64,000 bases of DNA from Aplectana chamaeleonis. Lineage: Eukaryota; Nematoda; Chromadorea; Rhabditida; Cosmocercidae. Position numbers and translations under genes: made by a program. Shown in pieces: positions 9,400 through 20,465 of this stretch (the first letter of the stretch is position 1; every line of letters starts with the position of its first letter). The DNA lies in NCBI GenBank assembly GCA_029168955.1, contig JAPDOI010000137.1, positions 1,447,501 through 1,511,500 on the forward strand. The letters run 5' to 3'. The notes beneath the pieces were generated by a model. It searched no databases, was not told the origin of the DNA, and saw only the letters and a list, made by a program, of their open reading frames with translations.

Positions 9400-12300
9400 T
9401 CTTCTTCTTATCGGCCACAACAGAGCTTCTCCTCATAGGTGTAAAAAGGCAGCCACATCGCACGGGTTCTTCCACATATCCATAACTGTTAGAGAAGTCG
9501 GCCTCACAGGACATGAAAATAAATGAAATGAATCGTGCCCTGGGTTGTGGCAGTCGGGACATTCGTCAGGGATCGACGAGTCGATCTTATGGACGAAGGC
9601 CTTGAGGTATGAGGAGTGTCCACAACGTAGACCTCCCAAGATGACGCGTGTACGTCTGGGTAGGTCCATTTCGCTGCCATCGATCGGGGGGGGGCACGTC
9701 ACCAAGAATTGGATTTAGCGGAGCACTGGAAAGGTATTCTCTGACGAATCGGGTGTGCTCCATTTGCAGTAGTCTGACGCGATTGAGCCCCGACGTCGCC
9801 CAACGTTGACGATCCAAGACGGAGACTGCAGCATGAAGTGGCGAGCGTATATGTCGGAAATGGGGACTAGATGACAGTAGGGGGAAATTGGGGTGTGTGG
9901 AATTCCTTACAATGCCAACATGGAACTGTTGCGACTGGAGTTGACAATGCTGCTTTACAGGAAGCAGCGAACACTCTTGATGTAGATGAGATACCGGTGT
10001 GGATCGAGGGCATCCAGTGATCACGCGTAGAGCAGTGATCTGTGCACGCTGAAGTTTGCTCCAAGAGGTTTCCGACAGGTGTCTTGACCATATTGGGGCT
10101 CCATATTCCAGCACCGGCTGCACCATAGCCCTGTAGGTGGTCCGCAGAATTTCCTTAGAGCTGCCCCATGTAGTGCCTGCTAGCGAACGTAGGATGTTGT
10201 TACGTGTGTTGGCAGCAGCAGCTCGAATCCGTGTATTTTCATGAAAACGTAGTGACGGGTCCAGGAATACACCGAGTAGTCGAGGATGTTTTGATAAGGG
10301 CAGCATATTTCCTTCCCAAAGAACCTTGAGATGCAGCTTGTGTTCGGCTGTCGCTGTAGTGCACAAAGTAACGCTGGACTTGGTTGGAGAGACCTTTAGC
10401 TGCTCCGATTCCAGGAACTTAGCCAGACTGACGAGGTATTTATTCATTTCAGCAGTGGCTCGATCGAGGACAGGGTCAGTACAAATAATGGTGATGTCAT
10501 CCGCATATAGACATAAGTGGATGTTTGGTGACGGCTTCGGCACATCAGACAAATACAATGAAAATAGGCTGGGAGATAAAACTCCTCCTAGTGGGACGCC
10601 CGCCTTCAGAGGCGCAGACTTCGACAAGTGTCCATCAAACTTCACACGAATGGAACGGTTCTTGACAAAGTTATCAGTCCATCTTTTGCACCAGTCGGGA
10701 ATAGTAGAGTCCAGAATCGATTTGGACAGCAGCGGGATACTGACATTATCGAAGGCAGCGGTTAAATCAACCGCCACGACTATACTTCTACCAGCTGGAG
10801 GTTTCATGTTGAAGCCAGCAATGATGTGTTCTGTGATGGACGTGAGTGCCGTAATGGTAGAGTGGGCCTCCTTGAAGCCATGTTGATGCACGTTATGACG
10901 TAATGCTTCTTGGAGGTGCGGGTTGATGAATTTCTCCGCTAACTTAGCAATAGGGGACAAAAGGGAGATGGGTCGATGCGAAGTTGCTTGATCTTCTGGT
11001 TTGCCAGGCTTGAGGATCGGTAGAACAATTTTTTGCTTCCATCTAGCGGGAATGACACCTGTGCTGAATGACGAGTAGACCAGATCACAAAGTAGTTCAA
11101 GGAACTGTTCCGGCAAGTGCTTGAGATGGACGGCTGACACGCCGTCGGGTCCCTGGGCTCTCGAGTTCTTCATAGACTTGATGAGGGAAGACATCTCAGA
11201 GGCAGTTATGGCAGGTACATCTTGTCGGCTGAGCTTCCTTAAAGACCGGATAGTGAGCCTGTTGGAATGATCACAGCGGGACGTAGCTGAAGCAAAGTGT
11301 TTTCCAAGTCGACATGCAGCCTTGAACCCGGACTCGAATTTCCTTGAAGGGAACTCAAGCATGTTGCGATCCGCTACCAATTTCTTCCCAGATAACCGCT
11401 CAAGAATGCTTCAATTCTTGTTAGCATCAGTGGAGAAATTCAAGGATTCAGTGAACTCCATCCATCGCGTCCGCTTGTAATCATTCAGCCTTTTGGTGAT
11501 CTCATCAGACAGTAGTTGAATGCTGGGATCTCCAGGATCAGCACGGCGTTTCTCGTCCTGTGATTCGATCAGCTCCAGGACGTCTCTGGGAACGTTAGGA
11601 TGAAACGTTCTAACGCGCCCTGTAGGAATTGCAATTCTGGGGCATTGCATATGGCATCAAGTGTTTGTGTGTTTTCTTGTTGCTTGCTTTGTGTTTGTGA
11701 TTTTTTTTCGCGCATTTGCCTTATGTAAATGTAATGAACATAAACAATGAACTTGTCCTTCTCATGAACGGAGCCGGTAAGCGGATAGTAGGCTACCCGA
11801 CTGAGTAACACCTCCTTAAACATGACCCAGTTAGCCCTACGATAGTTGGTGTACAATTTGCTACGCGAGCCTACGAAAGGTGCCAGGTGACTATTGAGCG
11901 ACAAATCCAATGAAGCACATATGGGTACATGATCGCTGGCCATAGCTATAGCAGTGGACCAGTTGCAGGAACCAGCAAGAGAAGATGATACAAAAGTGAT
12001 ATCAGGAGAGGACGGCCTGCCCGTGGACGGAAGGCGAGTGGGAGCGTCCTCATTAATGGCAACAAGGTCACAATCCTCAGCAAAAAGCTCAAGTAGTTCC
12101 CCTCTGTCATCGGGATCTAGAGAGGAGAACCAAAATGTGGAGTGAGCATTAAATCGCCAGCCATGACAACAGAAGACGATGGGAGGGCAGAGTGCACAGA
12201 ATGTAAAAATAAGGTGGGGTCAAACGAACTGGGACATGAGGAGACAGGGGGAATATAAATATTAACAATATCTATAGGGCAACTTTGCAATACAACATGA

Positions 12301-12946
12301 ACACCAATACATTCTACAACATTATCATTAGGGAGAGCAATAAGATGAGAAGGTATAGAGGATTTTACAAACGTAGAAACGCCTCCACCATGAGATGTGC
12401 GAGGAAGGTGGTAAGACGTATAACCGGGGAGGCGGGGTAGGGAAGATGCTGGGCTAAGTTTTGTCTCCTGAAGGAGAATGACATCTGGATGAGAGCGTTC
12501 AATGTACAATGTGAGTTCAGCAAGTTTGGCACGCAGGCCATTGATATTGAGTTTAAAAATGTCTAGACTATGAAGAGGAACACTAGGGGGGGGGGGAGTT
12601 AGAGCAAGAAGTACAACAATAAGCAACAGTGTAGTCGTTATAGCTGGTTAACCCCGAGCATTTGAGGCGTACCCAGCCGAGACAACCACCGCACTGGACG
12701 CTTGCATGTTGGGCCGATAATCCACAATGACAGCAGGGATATCGTGGAGTCTTGCTGGGTGGCCCTGGGTTCCTCTCAATGCCGGCTCGTAACAGTAGTA
12801 TGCGGAGGAGTGCAGCAGCCAGCCATTTGCACTCCCATACAGAAAAAAACTCCTCGTGGAGTTGTTGATGCCCGTTTGATGAGTCTCCTTGATCTTGGTA
12901 GTCGACTCCACAGATCCACCACGCGTAGGTTGAGCATCTCGGATCC
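9400..12946 (-). mobile_element. Full-length-size CR1-group LINE, copy B
   Basis: Flanked by an exact 11-bp target duplication ACTTACCTTCT (9389-9399 and 12947-12957). On the minus strand it starts GGATCCGAGATG, which aligns with the 5' end of copies C and D, and it ends in a short AAG-repeat tail. Order: 2A-like motif (GIERNPGP), PHD-like Cys/His cluster, APE endonuclease, RT with YADD, and a C-terminal CCHC knuckle. It is a distinct subfamily from C and D. A 1-nt loss in GDFNAH, a frame change near 11640 with an A-rich insertion, and a frame change near 9690 in a G run inactivate it. Confidence 0.93.
9433..11380 (-). pseudogene. CR1-group reverse transcriptase of copy B
   Basis: 597 codons are open from 11380. 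RT motifs, in order: SRAQGPDGVSAVHLK, LPILKPGKPEDQATSHRPIS, VDLTAAFDNVSIPLL, GVPLGGVLSPSLFSLYLSDV, LCLYADDITIIC (catalytic YADD) and HPRLLGVFLDPSLRF. The thumb follows (VLEYGAPIWSRH). Near 9690, next to a run of ten G, the frame shifts. The C-terminal knuckle (CPDCHNPGHDSFHLFSC) continues at 9433-9705 in another frame, consistent with a homopolymer indel. This is the best preserved RT in the window. Confidence 0.88.
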
Positions 12947-12948
12947 AC
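11569..12948 (-). pseudogene. Copy B 2A-like motif, PHD-like finger and APE endonuclease (broken)
   Basis: The frame 12583-12948 opens without an ATG (GTG at the junction) and carries [18 protein letters not shown] Cys/His-rich segment follows (CCHCG, CGGC, WVRLKC, CCTSC) resembling a PHD finger. The endonuclease follows at 12117-12626 ([32 protein letters not shown]). It loses frame at the GDFNAH box by a missing T, and SDHVPI resumes at 11569-11943. The 2A consensus Asp is Gly here, so ribosome-skipping activity is uncertain. Confidence 0.8.
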
Positions 12949-12966
12949 TTACCTTCTCTCATGAAG

Positions 12967-13013
12967 CTCAGTACGAAGTTAGCATTCTCGTTGAAGAAAC
13001 CTCACATTCCTAG
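12967..13013 (+). CDS. Tentative terminal exon of the Ran-binding-domain gene
   Basis: Splicing from 9371 to an ATGAAG acceptor at 12966 keeps phase. It adds AQYEVSILVEETSHS and a TAG at 13011. Removing copy B leaves an intron of only about 37 nt, short even for nematodes, and the acceptor is weak. The alternative is read-through from 9371 to a nearby stop. If the model is right, copy B sits inside the last intron. Confidence 0.35.
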
Positions 13014-13600
13014 TTCGATATGGTATTTCCGGATCCGCTTTCACCTCTACATCCTGCACCCTGCACTTCTCCCTCAACTTGTATGGTGTTAGGTCAAAAA
13101 AATGTTTTACGGTCTCGGATTTTTTTCTCTAACATAACAAGAGTGAAGTTTCCGTCAATCAGACAATTTCCAGCTCGTTGCGCCTCATGTCAGCCATGCT
13201 GCCTGTAGCATTCGGTCAATGATTCGTCTCTCCGTCTGTCGACGGCTGACGTTTAGTCACGGACTCATTTCTCAATCGTTGATAGTCAGCCCTTCCAGTG
13301 ATTGGTTGACGTGCAACCCTAAGGCGGTTAAATACGAGCACCGATTGGCTTTGGGGGCTAGTATAAATGTACCTGGTGCTATCCAAGAGTTACGTTCCTG
13401 TCGACTTGGCGGGCTTAGGCGTATGGTGTGTCGATTATAGGGGGGGGCAGCCTTGTGTGCTAGGTAGGGGGCCGCACGCCCGCGGTTCGCCATCATGCAA
13501 AAAAAATCCCTCCTTCTTTCTCAGATGTCGCTGTGAGGTGTGAAGTCCACTAGAAGACTCTCTTTGTTCCGAAGGGTTGTAGAAATAGTAGTGAAGAGAT
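13014..13600. other. 3' flank of the RanBD gene, no gene seen
   Basis: No exon or RNA gene recognised. It contains a CGTATGGTGTG block followed by a G run at about 13440-13448, repeated in diverged form near 15422-15480, 17250-17330 and 27785-27900. Confidence 0.4.
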
Positions 13601-13605
13601 GAAGA

Positions 13606-14010
13606 GTTGCGTTCACGTGTTCCAAAATAATGGACGGGCGTCATTAATTACCCGTTATGATATTTTCTCTCGCTTTCGCACTTACGGTGTGGCATCTAAA
13701 TTCTGTTCCAGTCGTCTTAAACTCAACATCGCCGTGGATCCTGAAGAGACTTTGCGTTCCCTATTGGAGATTGGCGCAAGCTCGGTGCACCTATGTTATA
13801 GCACAGGGCACCGAGTTTGCGCCAACCTGCAACAGTCAACGCAAAGTCTCTTCCGGATCCATGCCGACGTTACAAGCAGTACTGGGTAGTCTCCGGGGAT
13901 GCTGTGTACTGATGACTGAAGATTTACAGCCCATCGGGATCGGTGGAGCATCGTCATTTGAAGGAAGCCGAAATTCAATTCCCATGCAACAGATCGGCAG
14001 GTAGATCTGA
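13606..14010. repeat. Dispersed repeat, copy 1 (interrupted by a hairpin MITE)
   Basis: Starts TTGCGTTCACGTGTTCCA and ends near CAGATCGGCAGGTAGATCT. It is directly repeated at 16380-16645, where the sequence lacks the 147-bp hairpin present here at 13725-13871. Both copies share GTGTACTSATGACTGAA and GGTGGAGCATCGTCATTTG. Confidence 0.7.
13725..13871. mobile_element. 147-bp hairpin MITE
   Basis: The left terminus AACATCGCCGTGGATCC pairs with the right terminus GGATCCATGCCGACGTT. The arms continue through AGAGACTTTGCGTT and GGCGCAAGCTCGGTG on both sides. Comparison with the uninterrupted repeat at 16380 shows the insertion directly. The inner palindrome is near-complete, so a strong hairpin is possible. 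Confidence 0.8.
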
Positions 14011-14044
14011 CATGAGTTCTATATCGCTCACTCACTCATCCCAT

Positions 14045-14410
14045 TAGCTGGCAGAGCAGGTTGACCTCCTCACCAATACACAGCTGCAGGTGCCGTAAGA
14101 GCTCGTGCGGCTGGAACGATACGCTTCCAATTATTACGGTTTGCAGCCATAAGTTCAGTTTTAAGGACACTTCACCGTTGAGTCTTCAGATCCTCCTTTA
14201 TGTACTTGGGCCACGTCTTCTTTGGGGCCGTTCTCTGGACTCTCCACGATGGTGGGCGCTTCCGCCACAGCGTACTGACGGAAGACAGATAGCGTCCATC
14301 CTAAATACACGTCCAAACCATCGCAATCTTCTTGTCTGCAGCTGTTCTCCGACCGTCGGTTGATCCATACAGCTCTTCCTTATATCCTCGAGTCATGCGT
14401 CGGCCAGTGA
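14045..14410 (-). mobile_element. RTE-type LINE 3' fragment
   Basis: The minus strand encodes RRLRWFGRVFRMDA, the C-terminal RTE signature also seen as GRLRWFGHVQRKD at 5 kb, and then a Trp/Arg-rich end (WKRIVPAARALTAPA). Frame breaks and stops are frequent, so only the last ~120 codons are detectable and it is an old fragment. Confidence 0.6.
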
Positions 14411-14539
14411 TCGCCATCACCTACCCCTTCCTGTACCGATAGGTATCTGTCCTTCACCGGTCAATTATTTCATGCTCGAAAGCCAACTGAAGCAATGATG
14501 GTCTTATTCTAGCAAAAAAAATGGTTTTAGCGTCTTTTC

Positions 14540-14745
14540 GGGACTATCCTAGACGGGGGCGGGCACTCAAGATTCAAGTCAGAAATGAAATGAACCACCG
14601 ATCTATAACGCTATCGATCGAAGTATTTCTATAGAATTTCATCAACAACAAGGATTGATAGCAGCATCAAGCATCTTTTATCAGGTTTTCCATTCATTTC
14701 TATGAGAAAATCTTGGGTGCCCCCTCCCCCGTCTAGGATAGTCCC
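14540..14745. mobile_element. Foldback MITE with TCTTTTC target duplication
   Basis: Inverted ends GGGACTATCCTAGACGGGGG (left) and its complement (right) extend about 40 bp. Both flanks carry TCTTTTC (14533-14539 and 14747-14753), extended to 8 bp with one mismatch. This suggests a hAT-like non-autonomous element. No coding capacity. Confidence 0.7.
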
Positions 14746-14753
14746 ATCTTTTC

Positions 14754-15690
14754 TAAGCATGGCTATGAAACAGGGTACCCGACATTTATTCCATGGAAAA
14801 CTCGGAAGTGAAGTTTCTCGTTAACACTGTCTTCAACGAGGATTCGACAATAGGTTGTAGGCTGACGATTTGTAAACATTGGGCTGGGGAATAGGCTCTT
14901 AGCGATTTTGTTCTCGCCTTTGTTTAATGATGACTTGCACATTGTTTGACATCGTAGATAGCTATTTAGAAGATCTTTTTCTGCTCTTCAAACCTGTAAA
15001 ATTCACTTTTCCTTCATGTTTAAGTTTCTATAAGCTTTCAGGCCCTAATGGAATACTTGAGAGTTAAAAATCAGCCTTTTCGACAGCTACCATTTTCACT
15101 TTTTTCATTTTCAGGTCAAAAAGTTATTGAAGCAGTCTGCAATGTTCATTGAGAGGGTGTCATGAACGAAGGGCATCAATCTAGCCCAAGCGCACCATGT
15201 GAGCATGGCAATTTGACGGAAAGGAACCCGCTGAAGATTCCAAGTCACATTACTTCACAACGCCGGGCTTCACGTTTCAAAAATCGTCAAAGCTGCGATC
15301 CAAGGACTCGAATGGGAGGTTCCCAAACATTCACCATATTCTTCCGTGGAAATGGAAAGTCACCAAGTGTCGAAGCAGCTGATTTTCGCCTCATGGTTAT
15401 TCCATTTAGAAGCAGGCTCAGGCGTACGGTGTGACGATCACAGAGGGGGGGGGGCGCAGCCTCAGACGCCGGGGAGGGGGCGCAGGCCCTTTCCCTCCTT
15501 CCGTACCGTGCAGATGTTTTCGCAAAACCGGCGATTTGAGGGCCATTTCGCGCGCACAAAGCGCCACATAGGCATGACTTGTATCAGAGTCCTACGAATT
15601 CAATTTAATGCCATTTTTGAACAGCTTTCAACGAGTAAAAAAGAGATGCGAAATAACTGAGTCAATACCAGAAATCAATCAAAAATTGTA
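14754..15690. other. Intergenic stretch without recognised gene
   Basis: No convincing exon, RNA gene or paired repeat. Contains the G-rich block near 15445-15480. Confidence 0.4.
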
Positions 15691-15996
15691 TATAGTCTAC
15701 AGCAATGGAAGTATGACCTGGTGAGGTTGCGGACTCTTCCTAACATACTGTAGTCTGATTTTGTTATCACTCATTTTTTCGAAGTACCTGAGATTGGTCG
15801 GTGAGTTTTTTGTTTCCACTCTCACATTCTCACCGGTTTTCATTGCTTCCACAGATGTAGTCATATCGGTGAAAACACAGACTCACCGATCTATCACAGC
15901 TGTTTCGGAAAAATGAGTGAGACCACTAGCAAACTACCGCATGTTAAGACGAGTCCGCAACCTCACCAGGTCCTACTTCCATTGCTGTAGACTATA
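15691..15996. mobile_element. Foldback MITE inserted at TA (Tc1/mariner-like)
   Basis: The left end TATAGTCTACAGCAATGGAA and the right end TTCCATTGCTGTAGACTATA are exact complements. The arms run about 65 bp and include CCTGGTGAGGTTGCGGACTC on both sides. TA at each edge fits a TA duplication. Confidence 0.8.
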
Positions 15997-16379
15997 TTTC
16001 CACATAAAAATCCCTCATTGTGAACTGATCGGGCGGTCATCATGAGAGAAATCTGACATGTTTCGATCTGTGGTCATTGGGGATCACAGAAAGAAATACA
16101 AATATTACGATGAAACACCGGGGTCAGAAAGAGTTTTCACGTACCATTGCATTCGCCTCACTAAGAGGAACATGAAAATTCTGAAAATTCATTCCGTCAA
16201 TTTTGAAGTGAGTTGTGGCGATGGGGCGCTCTGTGCTAGCAAAAAAATGCAACAAAACGTTTGCAGAAAATTTACTCAGTGCTGCACTTCTTTTTCAGAC
16301 CTCGCAATTGAGTGTGAAATCTACTTAAAGGCTCTCTTCGTTTGAAAGAGTTTCGAAAAATGTAGCGAGGTGGTGGAGG

Positions 16380-16645
16380 CTTGCGTTCACGTGTTCCAGA
16401 ATAATAGATGTAATGGCGTCATATATTACCTTTATGTGACATTTTCTGGCTTACGCCCCTGCGGTGTGACATCTAAATTCTGTTTCAGCCGTTTGAGACT
16501 TACAAGCAGCACCAGGTAACTGGCGAGAATGTTGTGTACTCATGACTGAAAACTTGCAGCCCATCAGACACGGTGGAGCATCGTCATTTGGGGGAACCCG
16601 AAATTAATTACCTGTGCTACAGATCGTTAGGTAAATCTCATATTA
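16380..16645. repeat. Dispersed repeat, copy 2 (uninterrupted)
   Basis: Direct repeat of 13606-14010 without the hairpin insertion; it serves as the empty-site control for that MITE. Confidence 0.7.
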
Positions 16646-17433
16646 ATCCTTATTGGTGAACCAAATAGGAAGTACTCCTTCATAAAAAGTATTTGGGTGA
16701 GGTTCATTGCATATCGTCCTGCGTCGTGATGACAAGGGTCAATTTGTGAGCTCCGCAGTCAACAGCAGATCATTCCTTCATCAGATAGAAAAGTGAGAAA
16801 ACTACTTACTTAGTTAGTCCTTTCAGAAGCCAAGCAGTCGACTATGAGTGTGTCATTCGGGGCGCTGAAAAAGCGAAAAACCGCTGGCTGGACTTACACG
16901 TCAGGGGATGTCGAGAAAATAATTTTTCTGGATTAGGCTGTTGCAGTGTTTATTTTGAAGAAGACCATCAAAAAAAGCTGTCGGCCGAGTCCCCGGTCGA
17001 TCCGACCGTTTTAAGCCGATTACGACCGGTGTGACCGCTGTGGATGTGACGGCGTGATTTGAGCCTTAAAAACAGGCCTCATCACACCGTGTGATTCTTG
17101 CGATGAAGGCTACTAGATCAGTTTTCGAAGCTTTATCAGCTGATTTGTTTTGATCTATAACATTCGTTTTTGCTGAAAAATGATTTGGAAGCATTGTTCG
17201 GAAGAGACTCAAATCGGTTCGCACAAGGGTCTAAAGTTACAACCTCGGTGGGAGGGGGGCCGCACCTGATGCAAAGCTGGAGGAGGGGGGGGGGGCGCAA
17301 CTCTCACTAGCCGATCACACCGCTACGCCTTACCCTGTTTAGAAGCCTAAAAACTTATGGGAACTTAGAATTTTTGGAAAAGTGAATATGACAATCTTTT
17401 AGAGCATAAAAATCCTCCTAACAGTTCAATTAA
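16646..17433. other. Intergenic stretch without recognised gene
   Basis: Contains a GC-rich block near 16985-17050 and a run of twelve G near 17285-17298. No gene or RNA gene seen. Confidence 0.4.
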
Positions 17434-17701
17434 TGTGCTTCTCTGGGCCAAATTCCGGTCTGCAATTGCTTCTGGACACGCTTTGCGGCCGCACGCGCTC
17501 GAGTTTCCAGTGCCCAAACCGACTAGATATGGCTTTTTTATACAGCTTCCTCCAATTTTGTTCAGTTTCCAGTTTCTAAAACCCACCTAGAGTCAACAGA
17601 TCGGCGGCTGCGGCGCTGGAAACTCTTCCGACTCGAAAGCGCGCGGCCGCAAAGCGTGTCGGGACGCAATTGCGGACCGGAATTTGGCCAGGAGAAGCAC
17701 A
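17434..17701. mobile_element. MITE of the CCAAATTCCGGTC family, copy 1
   Basis: The left end TGTGCTTCTCTGGGCCAAAT is complemented on the right (GGCCAGGAGAAGCACA). The inner blocks ACACGCTTTGCGGCCGC are inverted partners. A second copy lies at 54766-55045 and a relative with the same CCAAATTCCGGTC end lies at 63616-63790. Confidence 0.8.
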
Positions 17702-20029
17702 GTACATTGCCAAATTAAGCCTAAGTCACAATAAAACAAAGGCGCGACTGAAAAGCCACGAACTTATTCCCCACGTAATAATTGTCTAGAAATTCATTTT
17801 TAGTCAGTAGTACTCGAGAGGGAGCGGGCCGGACCGACTTCATCATACTTCATACGCACACCTACAAGTGGTACCTCGTCTATTAGAAATCGAAACGCAT
17901 TCACACTCGTGCGAATAATGAATAAGCTTTACCTCAAGACAATGGAGTTTCCAAGCTTCCAGCGTTTTGCTAAATCCAAGATTCTCAACGGTGCAGTTTC
18001 CTGAGCTGCCTCGACTAAAATTCCCACGTTGAAATTTGTGTTTTGCCTTGTGATGTACTTTATTATTGCTTTCCTGCGATTGTCTTAAACATCGTAATAA
18101 ATCAAATCAAATATTATCACAATTTCATATTATTCGTCAAATGCGAGCCTTTCATGCAGTTGGTATAATTCGAGTGCATACAGCCGGAGCCGCGTGGGAG
18201 ATGCGAGGCAGAGCCGCGGACGATTCTTCATTGGCCTAATCGCGGTAAGGTCGCGGAAGAGCCCAGGGTAGGGGGCAGCCGCGGGACAGTCCGGGATCGC
18301 GGTGGAGTCGCGGCAGTGTTTCTCAGAGGCAGTGTTGCTGAGGAAACTGTACGACCACAGAAATAATTGTTTTTTGAATGCTCTTATTTCGCTTTTCTGA
18401 TAGATAAAATAATCCGAGTTCTAAAATGATATTTCTTCTGTTTCCGAATAATCAGAGGATATTCGGTCCGCACTGCACCTTCTACTTCTACCTCACTTCT
18501 CTCTAATGACCTGTCTAAAAAAATTTACATAATATCCTCCATCTATTACAGCTTTCTGGAATACGCCTCTTCCAGTCACCGCGAACACTTCCACCATAAA
18601 CTCGTCTCAACGGGGACGGGTCCTTTCACCACGGCGACGGATTCCGGTAACACTTTTATGCAACTTTAGTATCAGGTCTGAACGTTTTTTTCCCGGAAGT
18701 TCGAAGCAATAATCTATTTGAAGCAAGCTTCTAGGTAGTCCTATACTCAGTAACATGTCCAATCCATCCTTAGACAGTCGTAGAGTTAATTTATCGGAGC
18801 TATTGAATGCTCGCTCTTATTTCGGATTCACTCGAAGATACCAACTCGTGTATCGTATATGCAGCGGGTTTTATGGGAGCGTTCAACGCACCGAGCAATC
18901 TCTGAAAAAGGATCAATGTGAGGTGATATTCTTGATGTGGGAAAAGGGCGGTCTAGGCGGGCAAGCAAGCCATGAGGGAGAATAACAGAGGCGCAGAGAA
19001 AAACCGTAATGTCGTCCGATAGAGCGACACCTTCGGTCGCTCACGTTTTTTTAGCCTCTTCGTCCTTTTGCCACCTAATGGCCGTGGTAAAATGTACTCG
19101 TCATCAACACTGTTAAATGTACAGTACAACAACAGGGTAGAAATCTGAGACTTCACACTATTGTGAAGCCTCCTTCTACTCAGGTTTGCTCCCGAGCATC
19201 GGTTGCAAATGACGGAAAATGCAGGCCTCGACCCCTCGTCCATCATACTTTCGCCACTCAAATTTAGGAAATTTTTGAGGTGTCATAGCTTTGTTCACGG
19301 GGAGTTTTGTGCGGTTCCAGAAATAACGTTGGGACCAACGTGTGATCCTCTCAAAGATAGGCGGGAAATCGCGAGAAGCATTTTCGTGGTGGTATCACAT
19401 CAAGCGTCAGGTAAAAGGTTTCTGCGCATTTTCTGCGGTCACCATTTTACGAATGACGCTATGATTTTTAGCGCTGACTTGGCGGCTTTATTACCTGTAG
19501 TTTACTGTGGCGGGTGGGCCACCAATTCTCCTGGACAAGTTCAAATCTATACACCTTCCTCACTGGTGGGTGGTCGACGCATACTTCTTTCCTTTGAATG
19601 ATAGGGTACATACGGCTGACCCGAGCTCTATCACCTAGTAAGATTCTTCGTAGTTCGGAGGTCTGCGAATGAAGAGTTTCGAGGCCTGGTCGTTCTGAAT
19701 AATATTCGAATTCGCTCAAAGCAACGCGTTTTGGTTTTCGGTGACGTACAATAAAATATCCGCAATACTATAGAGGATGAGACTTAGTCTTCCAAGATTC
19801 TTGATTTTCGGTGTGTAATTTGACGGTAGAGATGCATTCTCGGGTGGGCGGGGCAAAGGTGCGGGCTTGCCTCCGCCCCCGTGCCTCTTTCATCGGTGCC
19901 TCGATCTTGTTTCGTCCTCATTGTATTTCTACATTATTCACCTGTATCCCACTGAACTATAAGTCTCCGAAGAACCCTTTATTGCGTTTACATGATATAT
20001 ATCTTCGATGACCAAAGGGGAAATAAACC
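17702..20029. other. Intergenic stretch without recognised gene
   Basis: Mixed composition with a GC-rich CGGAGCCGCG patch at 18180-18330 related to the sequence near 35150-35230. Short ORFs show no domain or codon signal. No RNA gene recognised. Confidence 0.4.
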
Positions 20030-20465
20030 CTGTTCCAAACGAGATTGTATGCGAAGAGCCCAAAGAAGCAGCGCACTCTCTGAGTCTCTTACATTTTTAG
20101 ATTACGGTTGGACGTCGCGTACGCAAATACGTAGCATATCTTACCGTAATCCAAAAATATAAATCAACGAGTTTTTCACGTTGTCATTTCTTTTTTTTCA
20201 CATACTTCATTATCCTTTTGCGTTCTTTTCGCTCAAAATGCTCGTGATACTCACTCTCGATGCAGATACTCTTCTTAATGGCAGTTAAAGTACTTCAGAG
20301 CGTGAGAACGAGAAAAACTCGTTGAATCCTGTTTTTAGATTACGGTAAGACATGCTGCGTGATTTGCGTACGCGACGCCAACCGTAATACGAAAATGCCA
20401 GAGACGCAGAGGGAGCGCTGCTTCCTTGGACTTTACGCTTGCCATCTCGTTTGGGATAGGGTATA
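20030..20465. mobile_element. Foldback MITE with ~165-bp arms
   Basis: The left arm includes ATTACGGTTGGACGTCGCGT and ATCTTACCGTAATC. The right arm is the complement (GCGTACGCGACGCCAACCGT, GATTACGGTAAGA). The outer parts (CCAAACGAGAT and AGCAGCGC) also pair. It is non-coding and lies about 1 kb upstream of rnf-5. Confidence 0.75.

Noticed and set aside
10326..10886. Plus-strand ORF of 186 codons antisense to copy B RT, and similar antisense ORFs at 29580 and 30045
   Set aside because: They mirror conserved RT codons on the opposite strand; the same antisense frames appear in each CR1 copy without independent motifs.
13606..16645. Direct repeats at 13606 and 16380 as LTRs of an LTR retrotransposon
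   Set aside because: No TG...CA ends, no primer-binding site, and no gag/pol or integrase motif in the 2.4 kb between them; they look like two copies of a dispersed repeat.
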